Shown here: in pieces, positions 1 to 8,878 of the stretch
Numbering within the stretch: position 1 is the stretch's first letter
Layout: each line of letters starts with the position of its first letter
Source of the DNA: CAZLYK01 sp964563495
GTDB lineage: Bacteria; Acidobacteriota; Blastocatellia; RBC074
Assembly (NCBI GenBank): GCA_964563495.1
Contig: CAZLYK010000009.1
Coordinates: 1 to 64,000 of the forward strand
Reading direction: 5' to 3'
Length of the DNA stretch: 64,000 bases
Program-made: the position numbers and the translations under genes
The notes under the pieces: generated by a model
Seen by the model: the letters and a program-made list of their open reading frames with translations, nothing else
Databases searched by the model: none
What the model was told of the DNA's origin: nothing

Positions 1-3
1 AAC

Positions 4-67
4 AATAGACAGGATTAACAGGATTTATGCAGGATTAAACATGATTATCTTGTTAATCCTGTCTATT
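4..67. repeat. CAGGATT palindromic repeat, copy 1
   Basis: The copy runs from AATAGACAGG to CCTGTCTATT. The left arm is nearly complete (three to four CAGGATT-like units) but the right arm is shortened to its outer part. It lies upstream of the methyltransferase gene; what lies on its other side is outside the window. Confidence 0.85.
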
Positions 68-129
68 TGACTTTAGGCTCCTACCGCAGGCATTATCAAC
101 GGTCCTAATTTACCGCGACGGTAAAGGCT

Positions 130-837
130 ATGGCACAAGAAAGCCTCGCTCTGACGGCGACTCTGATTCAACTGGCAGAGCTCGACCGCTACAATCATTG
201 GATCTATGAGCAGATCGCGCACTCGTTGGGGCGGCGGGTCCTGGAGATCGGCTCGGGCACCGGGAACATCACCCGGTTTCTTTGCGCCGACGATCGCGAA
301 GTGATCGCGACGGATGTCATCCCGACCTATCGGGGCGAGCTCGAGCGGTTGTTCAGCGATCAACCGAATGTTCGAGTCGGCAAGTTCGATCTGACGGCGC
401 CTGCACCCGAGGAGTTCGTCGATCGGCCTATGGATACGGTCGTCTGCCTCAACGTTCTGGAGCACGTCGAGGATGACATTTTTGCCCTGGAGCAGATGCA
501 TGATGTGCTCAAGCACGGGGGGTATCTGGCCCTGCTGGTGCCGGCGCACCGGGTTCTTTACGGGGAGTTTGACCGGGCCGTCGGGCATTACCGGCGCTAC
601 GAGAAAAAAGAATTGATTGACAAACTCTCTCAGGTTGGGTTTACTGTCCGGGAGGCGAAATTCTTCAGCCTCCTCGCAGCGTTGCCCTGGTTTATCAATG
701 GTCGCCTGCTCAAGCGCGACTATTTACCGACAGGCCAAGCCAATCTTGCCAACCGTTTAGTGCCCTTGCTCAAACTCGAACGATTGATCGGCCCGCCGTG
801 TGGTCTGTCACTAATTGCTATTGCCCAGAAACAATAA
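130..837 (+). CDS. class I SAM-dependent methyltransferase
   Basis: The 235-residue protein is a soluble class I methyltransferase. It shows the glycine-rich SAM loop VLEIGSGTGNITRFL near residues 37-51, an acidic residue after strand beta-2 (ATDVIP) and a motif-IV-like segment VVCLNVLEHVED near residue 110. It resembles methyltransferase domains found in ubiquinone/menaquinone and glycan-modifying enzymes, but the methyl acceptor cannot be told from sequence. It ends 6 bases before proS, so the two are probably co-transcribed. No strong Shine-Dalgarno site precedes the ATG; the start is the first in-frame ATG after the repeat. Confidence 0.85.
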   Translation: MAQESLALTATLIQLAELDRYNHWIYEQIAHSLGRRVLEIGSGTGNITRFLCADDREVIATDVIPTYRGELERLFSDQPNVRVGKFDLTAPAPEEFVDRPMDTVVCLNVLEHVEDDIFALEQMHDVLKHGGYLALLVPAHRVLYGEFDRAVGHYRRYEKKELIDKLSQVGFTVREAKFFSLLAALPWFINGRLLKRDYLPTGQANLANRLVPLLKLERLIGPPCGLSLIAIAQKQ

Positions 838-843
838 GATTTT

Positions 844-2628
844 ATGCGTTGGTCACAGTATTTTATTCCCACACTCCGCGAAGATCCGGCTGATGCCGAG
901 GTCATCAGTCATAAACTGCTTTTGCGCGCCGGGTTGATCCGTCAGCTGGCCTCCGGACTCTATTCGTATTTGCCGCTCGCGCAGCGTTCGATCCTGAAAA
1001 TCTCCAACATCATCCGCGAAGAGATGAATGCGGTTGGGGGCCAGGAGTTCTATCTGCCGGCGCTCAATCCGGCGGAGATCTGGCAGGAGAGCGGTCGCTG
1101 GTCGATGATGGGCGACAATATGTTTCGCCTCAAAGATCGCAAAGGCGGCGATTACTGCCTGGGCATGACCCACGAAGAGGTGATCACCGACATCGCGCGA
1201 AACGAACTGCGTTCATACAAGCAACTGCCGCAGGTCTGGTATCAGATCCAGATCAAATTCCGCGATGAGCCCCGCCCCAAATCGGGATTGCTGCGCGTGC
1301 GCCAGTTCACCATGAAAGACGCTTACTCATTCGATGTCGATCCGGAGGGGTTGGATAGATCGTTCGAGGATCAGCGTAGCGCCTACCGCCGCATCTTCTC
1401 GCGCTGCGGACTGGAATTCGTCATCGTCGAAGCCGATTCGGGGGCGATGGGCGGTTCGGCCTCGAACGAGTTCATGGTCTACACCGACGCCGGCGAGGAT
1501 ATGGTCGCGAGCTGTCCGAAATGCGGCTACGCTGCCAACACAGAGAAGGCTCGATCGAATCTCCCGGCTGTCGATGATGGAGAGACCGACCTGGCTGTCG
1601 AGGAGTTTCCGACTCCGGGAGTGCGGACGATCGAGGATCTGGTCGGCTTCCCGGGCGGAGCGACGGCCGATCGCCAGATCAAGACCCTGGTCATGGTCGC
1701 GGTCGCCGAAAAGGGAAAGCAGTCGCAGTCTACGCCTCTGCTCGCGCTTTTGCGCGGCGATCACCAGGTCAACGACGCCAAGCTCTTCAACGCCGCGGCC
1801 AGGCTGATCAACCAGGACGGCTGGGAGGTAACCCAGGTACGCCCGGCTCATCCGGGTGAGATCGTCGAAGTCATGGGCGCGCAAGCCGGCAGCCTCGGCG
1901 CCGTCGGTGTGACCAAGACATGGGTGGTTGCCGACGAGGCGCTGCGCGGTCGCCGGAACATGACGACCGGGGCGAACCGGGACGATCACCACCTCCGCGG
2001 AGTGAATATCGACCGTGATATCAAGGTCACGCTCTGGACTGACCTGCGCACGGTTGCCGAAGGTGAGGGCTGTCCCAGATGCGACGGCGTTCTGCGTGTC
2101 GCCAAGGCCCTCGAAGTCGGCCATATCTTCAAACTCGGGACAAAATACAGCACCTCTATGGGTGCGCACGTTCTGACCGCCGAAGGCAAAGAAGTACCGA
2201 TCATCATGGGTTGTTACGGCATCGGCGTCGAGCGGATTCTGGCTGCGGCAATCGAGCTCAGTCACGATGAGGCCGGGATTATCTTCCCAATGACCATCGC
2301 GCCATTCCAGATCATCGTCTCACCGCTCAATCTCAAGGACGCGGATCTGAAAGCCTCATCGGATCGGATCTATCAGCAGCTCTCGGCTGCCGGGATAGAG
2401 GTCCTTTACGATGACCGCGACGAGCGCGCCGGCGTCAAACTCAATGACGCCGACCTGGTCGGATTCCCGTTCCAGATCAGAGTCGGCCCGAAGAAGTTGA
2501 AAGAGGGCAAGGTCGAGTTTTACGATCGCGCAACGCGCCAGGCTCAAGATGTCGCGGCCGACTCCGCCGTCGAGCTCGCCCTCCAGCGGATAGAGCAAGC
2601 CAAACGTAAGTTAAATAGACAGGATTAA
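844..2628 (+). CDS. proS: proline--tRNA ligase
   Basis: The 594-residue protein is a bacterial-type prolyl-tRNA synthetase that charges tRNA-Pro in the cytosol. The class II core includes FRDEPRPKSGLLRVRQF (motif 2 region, about residues 139-155) and MGCYGIGVERILAAA (motif 3, about residue 456). Between them lies the YbaK-like editing insertion typical of the long bacterial form, with LLRGDHQVND, and the anticodon-binding domain follows at the C-terminus. Length fits the family (about 570-600). The last four residues, Asn-Arg-Gln-Asp, and the TAA stop are encoded by the left end of the adjacent palindromic repeat, so the native C-terminus was probably slightly different. Confidence 0.97.
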   Translation: MRWSQYFIPTLREDPADAEVISHKLLLRAGLIRQLASGLYSYLPLAQRSILKISNIIREEMNAVGGQEFYLPALNPAEIWQESGRWSMMGDNMFRLKDRKGGDYCLGMTHEEVITDIARNELRSYKQLPQVWYQIQIKFRDEPRPKSGLLRVRQFTMKDAYSFDVDPEGLDRSFEDQRSAYRRIFSRCGLEFVIVEADSGAMGGSASNEFMVYTDAGEDMVASCPKCGYAANTEKARSNLPAVDDGETDLAVEEFPTPGVRTIEDLVGFPGGATADRQIKTLVMVAVAEKGKQSQSTPLLALLRGDHQVNDAKLFNAAARLINQDGWEVTQVRPAHPGEIVEVMGAQAGSLGAVGVTKTWVVADEALRGRRNMTTGANRDDHHLRGVNIDRDIKVTLWTDLRTVAEGEGCPRCDGVLRVAKALEVGHIFKLGTKYSTSMGAHVLTAEGKEVPIIMGCYGIGVERILAAAIELSHDEAGIIFPMTIAPFQIIVSPLNLKDADLKASSDRIYQQLSAAGIEVLYDDRDERAGVKLNDADLVGFPFQIRVGPKKLKEGKVEFYDRATRQAQDVAADSAVELALQRIEQAKRKLNRQD

Positions 2629-2695
2629 CAGGATTTTACAGGATTAAACAGGATTAAAGACAAGGCATATAAAAATCCTGTTAATCCTGTCTATT
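2614..2695. repeat. CAGGATT palindromic repeat, copy 2 (convergent junction)
   Basis: This is a full two-arm element between the convergent proS and alcohol dehydrogenase genes. The left end encodes the NRQD-stop of proS. The right end, read on the minus strand, supplies the TAG stop of the dehydrogenase. The loop carries AAAGACAAGGCA. As RNA it would fold into a long hairpin in either direction, so a bidirectional terminator or mRNA 3'-end role is plausible. Confidence 0.9.
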
Positions 2696-3698
2696 TTATT
2701 CTGAGCACTGCCGCCCCGCGGACGGCATCGTGCTTGAGCGCGTTGAGCGCGGCGTTCACTTCAGCCAGATCGAAGACCTGGGTCCGGGGATTGATCGGGA
2801 TTTCCGCCGCGGTTCGCAAAAAGTCCTCGCCGTCCCGGCGCGTATTATTGGCGACGCTGCGGATGACTCTTTCGTGGTAGAGCAGCCGGTAATCGATCGG
2901 CGGGATCTGGCTCATGTGAATTCCGCCGAGTGCGATCGTCCCGCCTTTCTTCAATACTTTGAGAGCCGAAATGACCAGTTCGCCGGCCGGCGCGAAGATG
3001 ATCACGCTGTCCATCTCGACCGGGGGATGATCGTCGCTGAAGCCGGCCCACGCGGCGCCGAGCTCGACCGCCAGTTCCTGGTGTCTGCGGTCGCGGGTGA
3101 AAGCGAAGACTTCTACGCCCCAGTGCCGGGCTATCTGTATCGCGACGTGAGCCGCCGCTCCGAACCCATAGAGCCCCAGCCTCCGACCGGGGCTCTGACC
3201 CTCCAGACCCGACAAACGCAGCGAGCGAAAGCCTATGATCCCCGCACAAAGCAGCGGCGCAGCTTGCGTATCGCTGAATACTTCCGGAATTGAATAGACG
3301 AATCCGGCCGGCGCTATCGCGTATTCGGCGTAACCTCCATTGACGATGTATCCGGTAAAACTTGCCCGTTCACAAAGGTTCTCCTTGCCTTCGCGGCAGA
3401 AATCGCACTCGCCACAGGTCCGGTGCAGCCATGGGATCCCGACGCGGTCTCCCAGTTTGAATCCAGAAACGTGTTGACCGACCTGCGCGACCCGGCCGAT
3501 GACCTGATGGCCGGGGATGATCGGAAGATGCCGCTCGGGCAGCTCGCCCTCGATCACGTGCAGATCGGTCCGGCAGACTCCGCAGACGCTGACCTCGATC
3601 AGCAGTTGATCCGGCCCCGGCTCGGGCACCGGCGCATCGGTCAATACGAGCGGATTGGTCTCAACCGGCGCAATCTGGTTTAGTAGACAGGCTTTCAT
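2691..3698 (-). CDS. zinc-dependent alcohol dehydrogenase (AdhA-like)
   Basis: The 335-residue protein is a medium-chain zinc alcohol dehydrogenase oxidising alcohols or reducing aldehydes with NAD(P). It shows the catalytic zinc motif CGVCRTDLH near residue 38 with GHQ near residue 62, the structural zinc cluster CGECDFCREGKENLC near residue 95, and a Rossmann loop GLYGFGAAAHVA. The open frame runs 28 codons further upstream, but that part translates the neighbouring repeat, so the ATG at 3698 (MKACLLNQ) is the real start. The TAG stop comes from the repeat on the other side, so the gene is framed by two copies. Substrate is unknown. Confidence 0.92.
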   Translation of the reverse strand: MKACLLNQIAPVETNPLVLTDAPVPEPGPDQLLIEVSVCGVCRTDLHVIEGELPERHLPIIPGHQVIGRVAQVGQHVSGFKLGDRVGIPWLHRTCGECDFCREGKENLCERASFTGYIVNGGYAEYAIAPAGFVYSIPEVFSDTQAAPLLCAGIIGFRSLRLSGLEGQSPGRRLGLYGFGAAAHVAIQIARHWGVEVFAFTRDRRHQELAVELGAAWAGFSDDHPPVEMDSVIIFAPAGELVISALKVLKKGGTIALGGIHMSQIPPIDYRLLYHERVIRSVANNTRRDGEDFLRTAAEIPINPRTQVFDLAEVNAALNALKHDAVRGAAVLRIK

Positions 3699-3707
3699 GT
3701 CGGGAAT

Positions 3708-3830
3708 AATAGACAGGATCAACAGGATTTTTGCAGGATTAAACAGGATTTTAAAAGAGGTAAATTGGATGTTAACTACCACCCACCCCTTCTAAATCAT
3801 CCTGTTTAATCCTTTCAAATCCTGTCTATT
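3708..3830. repeat. CAGGATT palindromic repeat, copy 3
   Basis: This long variant (123 bases) has intact outer arms and an unusual, largely unique loop in place of the common GACAAGGCA loop. It lies between the alcohol dehydrogenase start and the end of rnr, both on the minus strand. Its right end supplies the TAG stop of rnr. Confidence 0.85.
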
Positions 3831-5988
3831 TCTTTCTTTTCCTGCTCAACTCGACGACGGAGAAATCGACCAGGTGTCGATCGACATTGACCCGGTCGAC
3901 GCGCACGCGGACGCGATCGCCGAGCTTGAAAGTCCGTTTCCCGCTTCGCCCGATCAGGGCGTGTCTGCGTTCGTCAAAACGATAGTAATCGTCGATCAGC
4001 GTAGCCACGGGCGTCAGACCCTCGATGTAGAAATCGTCGAGCTCGACGAAAAATCCGAAATCCTTGACGTTGGTGATCAGTCCGTCAAACTCCTCGCCGA
4101 TGCGCTCGGCCATAAAAACGGCTTTCCGCCATTCGTCTATCTCCATCTCCGCGGCGTCGGCGGCGCGCTCGCGCTCGCTCGATTCCTCGCCGATCAATTC
4201 CAGTTCGCCAAAGGGAAATCGCGGGGAACTCCTGAGCAGTCCGCGAAGAATCCGGTGGACGATCAAATCAGGGTAGCGGCGAATCGGGGAAGTGAAATGG
4301 GTGTAGACCGGGGCTGCCAGTCCAAAATGGCCGGCATTTTGCGCCGAGTATCGCGCGCGCTGGAGCGATCGCAGCATGGCGTAAGCCAGCACGCGCTCTT
4401 CCGGCTTTCCCTCGATCCGTTTAGACAAATGCTGATAGTCTTTCGAGCTGACACCTGAGGCAGGAAAGCCGTAACCATACGCCTGAGCCAGCTCGGCGAA
4501 TTCGATCACCCGCTGCAGTTCGGGCTCTTCGTGGATCCGGTAGAGTGAAGGCACGCCCAGTTTTTGCATATGCCCGGCGACGGTCTCGTTGGCGAGCAGC
4601 ATGAACTCTTCGATAATCCGGTGGGCGATGTTGCGCTCGGCTTTGAGCACGCCCGCGATCCGGCCTTCATCGTCGAATTCAAAGATTGATTCGGGCAGGT
4701 TGAAATCGATCGCGCCGCGCTGCTCGCGCATCCGGATCAGGATGCGCGCCAGCTCCTCCATGGCCTTGAAAAGATCGATCAGCTCGGCGTAGCGCATGGC
4801 CAGGTGCGGATCGGCGTGGGTGAGCAGCTGGTTGACATCGGTATAGGTCATCCGCTCGTTGCTGCAAATGACCGTCTCGCGCAGATCGTAGCCGACGACG
4901 CGGCCTTTCCGGTCGATCTCCATGAGCGCCGACATGGTCAACCGATCGACCCTGGGGTTGAGCGAACAGATGCCGTTCGAGAGCTTTTCGGGCAGCATCG
5001 GGATCGCGCGTTCAGGAAAATAGACGGACGTGCCGCGCAATCGCGCTTCCTGGTCGAGCGGGGATCCCTCGCGGACATAATAACTGACATCGGCGATATG
5101 CACGCCGAGATGAAAATTTCCGTTTTCCAACTGGTGCAGGCTGATCGCGTCATCGAAATCGCGAGCCGTTTCGCCGTCGATCGTGACCGTCGGCGCATGG
5201 CGCAGATCGAGACGACCGGCGACCTGCGTCGAGGTCACTTCGGGCGAGATCGCTTCGCTCTCGTCGAGGACCTCCTCGGGAAAGATGTGCGGGAGGTCGT
5301 GTTTATGGATGACGATCTCTATGTCCATGCCCGGTGTGGCGCTTGACGCGCCGAGCTGCGCAATGATCCGCCCTTGCGGGTTGAGCCGGTTGTGCGGGTA
5401 ACTGGTCACCTCGACCAGCACGATCCAGCCGTCGGCGAGCTCGCCAATCTCCCTGTCTCTTTTGAGATCGATATCGAAAGGGAATTTTTCATCGAGCGAT
5501 TCCGCCCAGCTCTCGCGGAACCCGTGGTGCAATCTGCCGATCACTCGCAATTGCCCGCGCCGCAGGATCATTTCGACTCTGGCTGAGCGGTCGCGCTCGC
5601 CCTGCCGGCGTGCGACTCCAGCGACGACGCGATCGCCGTCAAAGGCGCCGTTTAAATCCTCGGGTGCGATTCGTATCCGGCCGCGCGTGCGCTCCGCCGG
5701 ATCGTCGGGAACCAGACTGATCGATTTGCGGCGGCGCTGGCGGATCGTCCCGATCAGTGCCCGGTGCGAATTCGACCAGCGAAATCCCTGACCGTAGCGG
5801 CGCAGCAGCCCGACGCTCTGCAATTGGTTCAGCAATTGCTGGACTGCCTTCTGCTCGGTGCGGTTGAGCTCCAGCAACTCCCCCAGTTCTCGCGCGGAGA
5901 GCCCGTCCGGTTCTTCGCGGATTGCGCTCAGGATCGCATCGATGTCGATCGATGCGGCCGTTTGATTGGTCTGTTTTCTTCGGCTCAT
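3826..5988 (-). CDS. rnr: ribonuclease R
   Basis: The 720-residue protein is a 3'-5' exoribonuclease of the RNase II/R family that degrades structured RNA. The order is an N-terminal winged-helix-like region (about 10-70), cold-shock/OB domains (about 80-230), the RNB catalytic domain with the acidic motif TIDGETARDFDDAISL near residue 270, and a C-terminal S1 domain (DGLITNVKDFGFFVELDDF, about 630) ending in a basic tail RKRKK. Its length is typical. The stop TAG is the first stop inside the adjoining repeat, immediately after the lysine-rich tail. It is transcribed away from the DUF1549 gene. Confidence 0.96.
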   Translation of the reverse strand: MSRRKQTNQTAASIDIDAILSAIREEPDGLSARELGELLELNRTEQKAVQQLLNQLQSVGLLRRYGQGFRWSNSHRALIGTIRQRRRKSISLVPDDPAERTRGRIRIAPEDLNGAFDGDRVVAGVARRQGERDRSARVEMILRRGQLRVIGRLHHGFRESWAESLDEKFPFDIDLKRDREIGELADGWIVLVEVTSYPHNRLNPQGRIIAQLGASSATPGMDIEIVIHKHDLPHIFPEEVLDESEAISPEVTSTQVAGRLDLRHAPTVTIDGETARDFDDAISLHQLENGNFHLGVHIADVSYYVREGSPLDQEARLRGTSVYFPERAIPMLPEKLSNGICSLNPRVDRLTMSALMEIDRKGRVVGYDLRETVICSNERMTYTDVNQLLTHADPHLAMRYAELIDLFKAMEELARILIRMREQRGAIDFNLPESIFEFDDEGRIAGVLKAERNIAHRIIEEFMLLANETVAGHMQKLGVPSLYRIHEEPELQRVIEFAELAQAYGYGFPASGVSSKDYQHLSKRIEGKPEERVLAYAMLRSLQRARYSAQNAGHFGLAAPVYTHFTSPIRRYPDLIVHRILRGLLRSSPRFPFGELELIGEESSERERAADAAEMEIDEWRKAVFMAERIGEEFDGLITNVKDFGFFVELDDFYIEGLTPVATLIDDYYRFDERRHALIGRSGKRTFKLGDRVRVRVDRVNVDRHLVDFSVVELSRKRKK

Positions 5989-6044
5989 TGAAAAGAGGAT
6001 ACGGGACAGTCGAGAGGTTTATCAAGATACCAAAATGATCGAAC

Positions 6045-6108
6045 CAGGATTGCATCTTTGTCTCTAATCCTGTTTAATCCTGCACAAATCCTGTTAATCC
6101 TGTCTATT
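6045..6108. repeat. CAGGATT repeat, copy 4 (right arm plus loop)
   Basis: Only the loop (GCATCTTTGTCTC, a variant of the common TGCCTTGTCTTTG loop) and the complete right arm remain; the left arm is lost. It lies between the divergent rnr and DUF1549 genes. Confidence 0.75.
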
Positions 6109-6137
6109 TTCTTCTTTCTTCTTTTTGGGGATTGGTT

Positions 6138-8876
6138 ATGGCCAGAGTGATCAAAATTTTGTTCTGCCTTCTCGCCGGACCGGCTTGCCTGGTCGAAGGT
6201 TCACAGCCCAATCACTGGGCGTTCGTCGCGCCGGTCAGACCGGCGCTCCCTGAGGTCAAAAACAAGGCCTGGGTTCGCACGCCGATCGACCGTTTTATCC
6301 TCGCCGAGATCGAAAAGCAGGGATTGTCCCCGTCACCGCAGGCCGACAAGGAGACGCTCATTCGCCGGCTCAGTCTGGACCTGACGGGTTTGCCGCCGTC
6401 GATCGAGGAGATCGATCAATTTATCGCCGATAGCTCCCCGAACGGAGATGAAAAGCTGGTCGAGCGATTGCTCGGCAGCAGCCATTACGGCGAACGGTGG
6501 GGGCGTTGGTGGTTGGATGTCGCCCGTTACGCCGACACCAACGGCTTTGAAAAAGACCTCCCGCGCTCGATCTGGCCGTATCGCGACTGGGTAATCAATG
6601 CTTTCAACCGGGACATGCCATTCGATCAAATGACGATCGAACAATTGGCGGGAGACCTGCTGCCGGGCGCTACGATCGACCAGCGCGTGGCGACGGGATT
6701 TCTGCGAAACTCCATGCTCAATCAGGAAGGAGGCGTCGACCCGGAGCAGTTTCGCGTCGAGGGGATCATCGATCGCGTCGACGCCGTAGGTAAGGCTTTC
6801 CTGGGCTTGACGATCAACTGTGCGCAATGCCACACCCACAAATTCGACCCGATCGCACACAGGGAGTACTACCAGTTTTACGCCTTTCTCAACAGCGACG
6901 ATGAGCCCGAGATCGAGGTTCCCGGCGAAGCCGTCACCAAAAAGCGCCGGGAGATTCTCGCCGGGATCGCCCGTCTCGAAGACGACCTGATCGCCAAGAC
7001 TCCCGGCCTTTCGAAACAAATGGCTGACTGGGAGGAGAAGGTCAAGCGGGACGCAGTCGAGTGGGTGCCGCTCGAAGACGCCGGCATCTTCGCTTCGTTC
7101 GGCGTCAAGTTCGATCGGCTGGAAGATGGTTCGTTTATCGCCAAGGGTGACAATTCGACGGCCAACAACTACATCGTCAGGGCGAAGACCAATCTGAGGC
7201 GGATAACCGGATTCCGGCTTGAGCTGCTGACCGATCCGAATTTGCCGCGCGGCGGCCCGGGACGGGCAAATGACGGCGGCTCATACGTCTCCGAATTCAT
7301 CGTCGAAGCCGGCCCTGCAGACAAAGCCGAGCCGGAGGGAAAGGTGGCGCTCTCGCGGGCCACGGCAGATTTCTCGCACGCCGGTTATCCGGTCGGCAAC
7401 CTGATCGACGGTGACCAGAAAACCCACTGGGGCATCGACGCCGGGCCCGGCCGGCGCAACCAGGATCGTCACGCGGTTCTGGTCGCCAAATCCCCGGTCG
7501 ATTATGAGGGTGGAGCTCTGCTCAAATTTCAAGTCGTTCAAAAGTTCGACGAGTCGATCAATGTCATGGGCGGCAAGCCGAACATCGGCAGATTCCGCAT
7601 TTCAGTCACGACGGCGGAAAACCCCGCCGTCGATGCGCTGCCGGCAAGGATCCGGGGCGTGCTGGCGATTCCGGCTGAACGGCGCACCGCCGAGCAGCAG
7701 CGCGAAATCTTCGGCTTTTATCGCACCACGGTCGCCGAATGGGCTGGGACGAACGCCCGGATCGATGAGCTCATGAAGGATTGGCCATACGGGCCGACCA
7801 CGCTCGCCCTGGCGTCCAGGCAGACGCCGCGCCAGACGCGCCTCTTCAGACGCGGCGATTGGAAGCGTCCAGCCGATCCGGTTGAACCCGGGACCCCGGC
7901 GATTCTGCATCCGTTTCCGAAAGACGCTCCGCGCAACCGGTTGGGTTTGGCCGGATGGATCGTCGACAAGGCGAACCCGTTGACGCCGCGTGTGATCGTC
8001 AATCGCATCTGGCAGCAATATTTCGGTCAGGGTCTGGTCGCGACGCCGGAGGATTTCGGCTCGCGTTGTGAAAGACCATCGCATCCCGAACTGCTCGATT
8101 GGCTGGCGCGCGAATTTGTCGAAAGCGGTTGGAGCATCAAGCATATTCATCGCCTGATCGTTAATTCGGCCGTCTATCGCCAGTCTTCGAAACTGACGCC
8201 CAGGCTGCAGGAAGCCGACCCGACCAACCGCTGGCTGGCGCGCGCGCCGCGTCTGCGTGTGGAAGCGGAAACGATACGCGATATCGCGCTCTCGGCGAGC
8301 GGCCTGCTCAGTCACAAGATCGGCGGCCCATCGGTCTACCCGCCGATCCCCGATGGCGTGCTCTCGCTCAGCTACGGCGCAGCCATGAAGTGGGAGACGA
8401 GCGCCGGCGAGGACCGTTACCGGCGCGGGATGTACACCTTCTGGAAACGCGCCATCCCCTATCCCGGTTTGCTGGTCTTTGATGCGCCGAACGCCGATTT
8501 CTCCTGCACCCGCCGGGTTAAATCCAACACGCCGCTCCAGGCGCTGACAACCCTCAATGATCAGGTCTTTATCGAAGCGGCGCAGGCGCTCGCCTGGCGC
8601 GCCTTCAAAACCGGGGGCGCCGGCGATCGCGAAAAGATCGTCTATGCGTTCAGGCTCTGCACCGGCCGACGCCCGGATCAATTCGAGTTGAACAGATTGA
8701 CCGATCTTTTGCACGATCAGCAGGTCTATTTTCGAGGGCGCACGGCGGCGGCGGTCTATGTCTCGTCGCCGGATCTCAATCAGCTGCCCGAGGATGTCGA
8801 CCTCCACGAGCTTGCCCCGTGGACCATGGTTGCACGCGTCCTGCTCAATCTGGATGAGACAATCACAAAGGAGTAG
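6138..8876 (+). CDS. DUF1549/DUF1553 (PSCyt2-PSD1) secreted protein
   Basis: The protein of about 912 residues is exported (hydrophobic N-terminus) and combines an N-terminal DUF1549 (PSCyt2) region (about 40-270, with NCAQCHTHKFDPI), a middle part that looks like a carbohydrate-binding/discoidin-type insertion (about 330-500), and a C-terminal DUF1553 (PSD1) region with NRIWQQYFGQGLV. The family is abundant in Planctomycetes, Verrucomicrobia and Solibacter-like Acidobacteria and is usually paired with DUF1501; the biochemical role is unknown. The usual N-terminal c-type cytochrome domain is absent. I prefer the ATG at 6138, 7 bases after GGGG, over the TTG at 6132. The DUF1501 gene follows after 2 bases. 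Confidence 0.88.
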   Translation: MARVIKILFCLLAGPACLVEGSQPNHWAFVAPVRPALPEVKNKAWVRTPIDRFILAEIEKQGLSPSPQADKETLIRRLSLDLTGLPPSIEEIDQFIADSSPNGDEKLVERLLGSSHYGERWGRWWLDVARYADTNGFEKDLPRSIWPYRDWVINAFNRDMPFDQMTIEQLAGDLLPGATIDQRVATGFLRNSMLNQEGGVDPEQFRVEGIIDRVDAVGKAFLGLTINCAQCHTHKFDPIAHREYYQFYAFLNSDDEPEIEVPGEAVTKKRREILAGIARLEDDLIAKTPGLSKQMADWEEKVKRDAVEWVPLEDAGIFASFGVKFDRLEDGSFIAKGDNSTANNYIVRAKTNLRRITGFRLELLTDPNLPRGGPGRANDGGSYVSEFIVEAGPADKAEPEGKVALSRATADFSHAGYPVGNLIDGDQKTHWGIDAGPGRRNQDRHAVLVAKSPVDYEGGALLKFQVVQKFDESINVMGGKPNIGRFRISVTTAENPAVDALPARIRGVLAIPAERRTAEQQREIFGFYRTTVAEWAGTNARIDELMKDWPYGPTTLALASRQTPRQTRLFRRGDWKRPADPVEPGTPAILHPFPKDAPRNRLGLAGWIVDKANPLTPRVIVNRIWQQYFGQGLVATPEDFGSRCERPSHPELLDWLAREFVESGWSIKHIHRLIVNSAVYRQSSKLTPRLQEADPTNRWLARAPRLRVEAETIRDIALSASGLLSHKIGGPSVYPPIPDGVLSLSYGAAMKWETSAGEDRYRRGMYTFWKRAIPYPGLLVFDAPNADFSCTRRVKSNTPLQALTTLNDQVFIEAAQALAWRAFKTGGAGDREKIVYAFRLCTGRRPDQFELNRLTDLLHDQQVYFRGRTAAAVYVSSPDLNQLPEDVDLHELAPWTMVARVLLNLDETITKE

Positions 8877-8878
8877 CG

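Noticed and set aside
1327..2265. Long antisense open frame inside proS
   Set aside because: It mirrors a well-supported synthetase gene, has no recognisable domain and results from G+C-rich codon structure; similar antisense frames in galT, galE, and the DUF1549 gene were rejected for the same reason.
3699..3782. Upstream extension of the alcohol dehydrogenase frame
   Set aside because: The extra 28 codons translate the neighbouring repeat (a peptide like ILLILSII); the conserved start MKACLL fits the family.
6831..6845. CAQCH in the DUF1549 protein as a haem c site
   Set aside because: This motif is part of the conserved DUF1549 domain itself; the separate N-terminal cytochrome domain of related proteins is absent.
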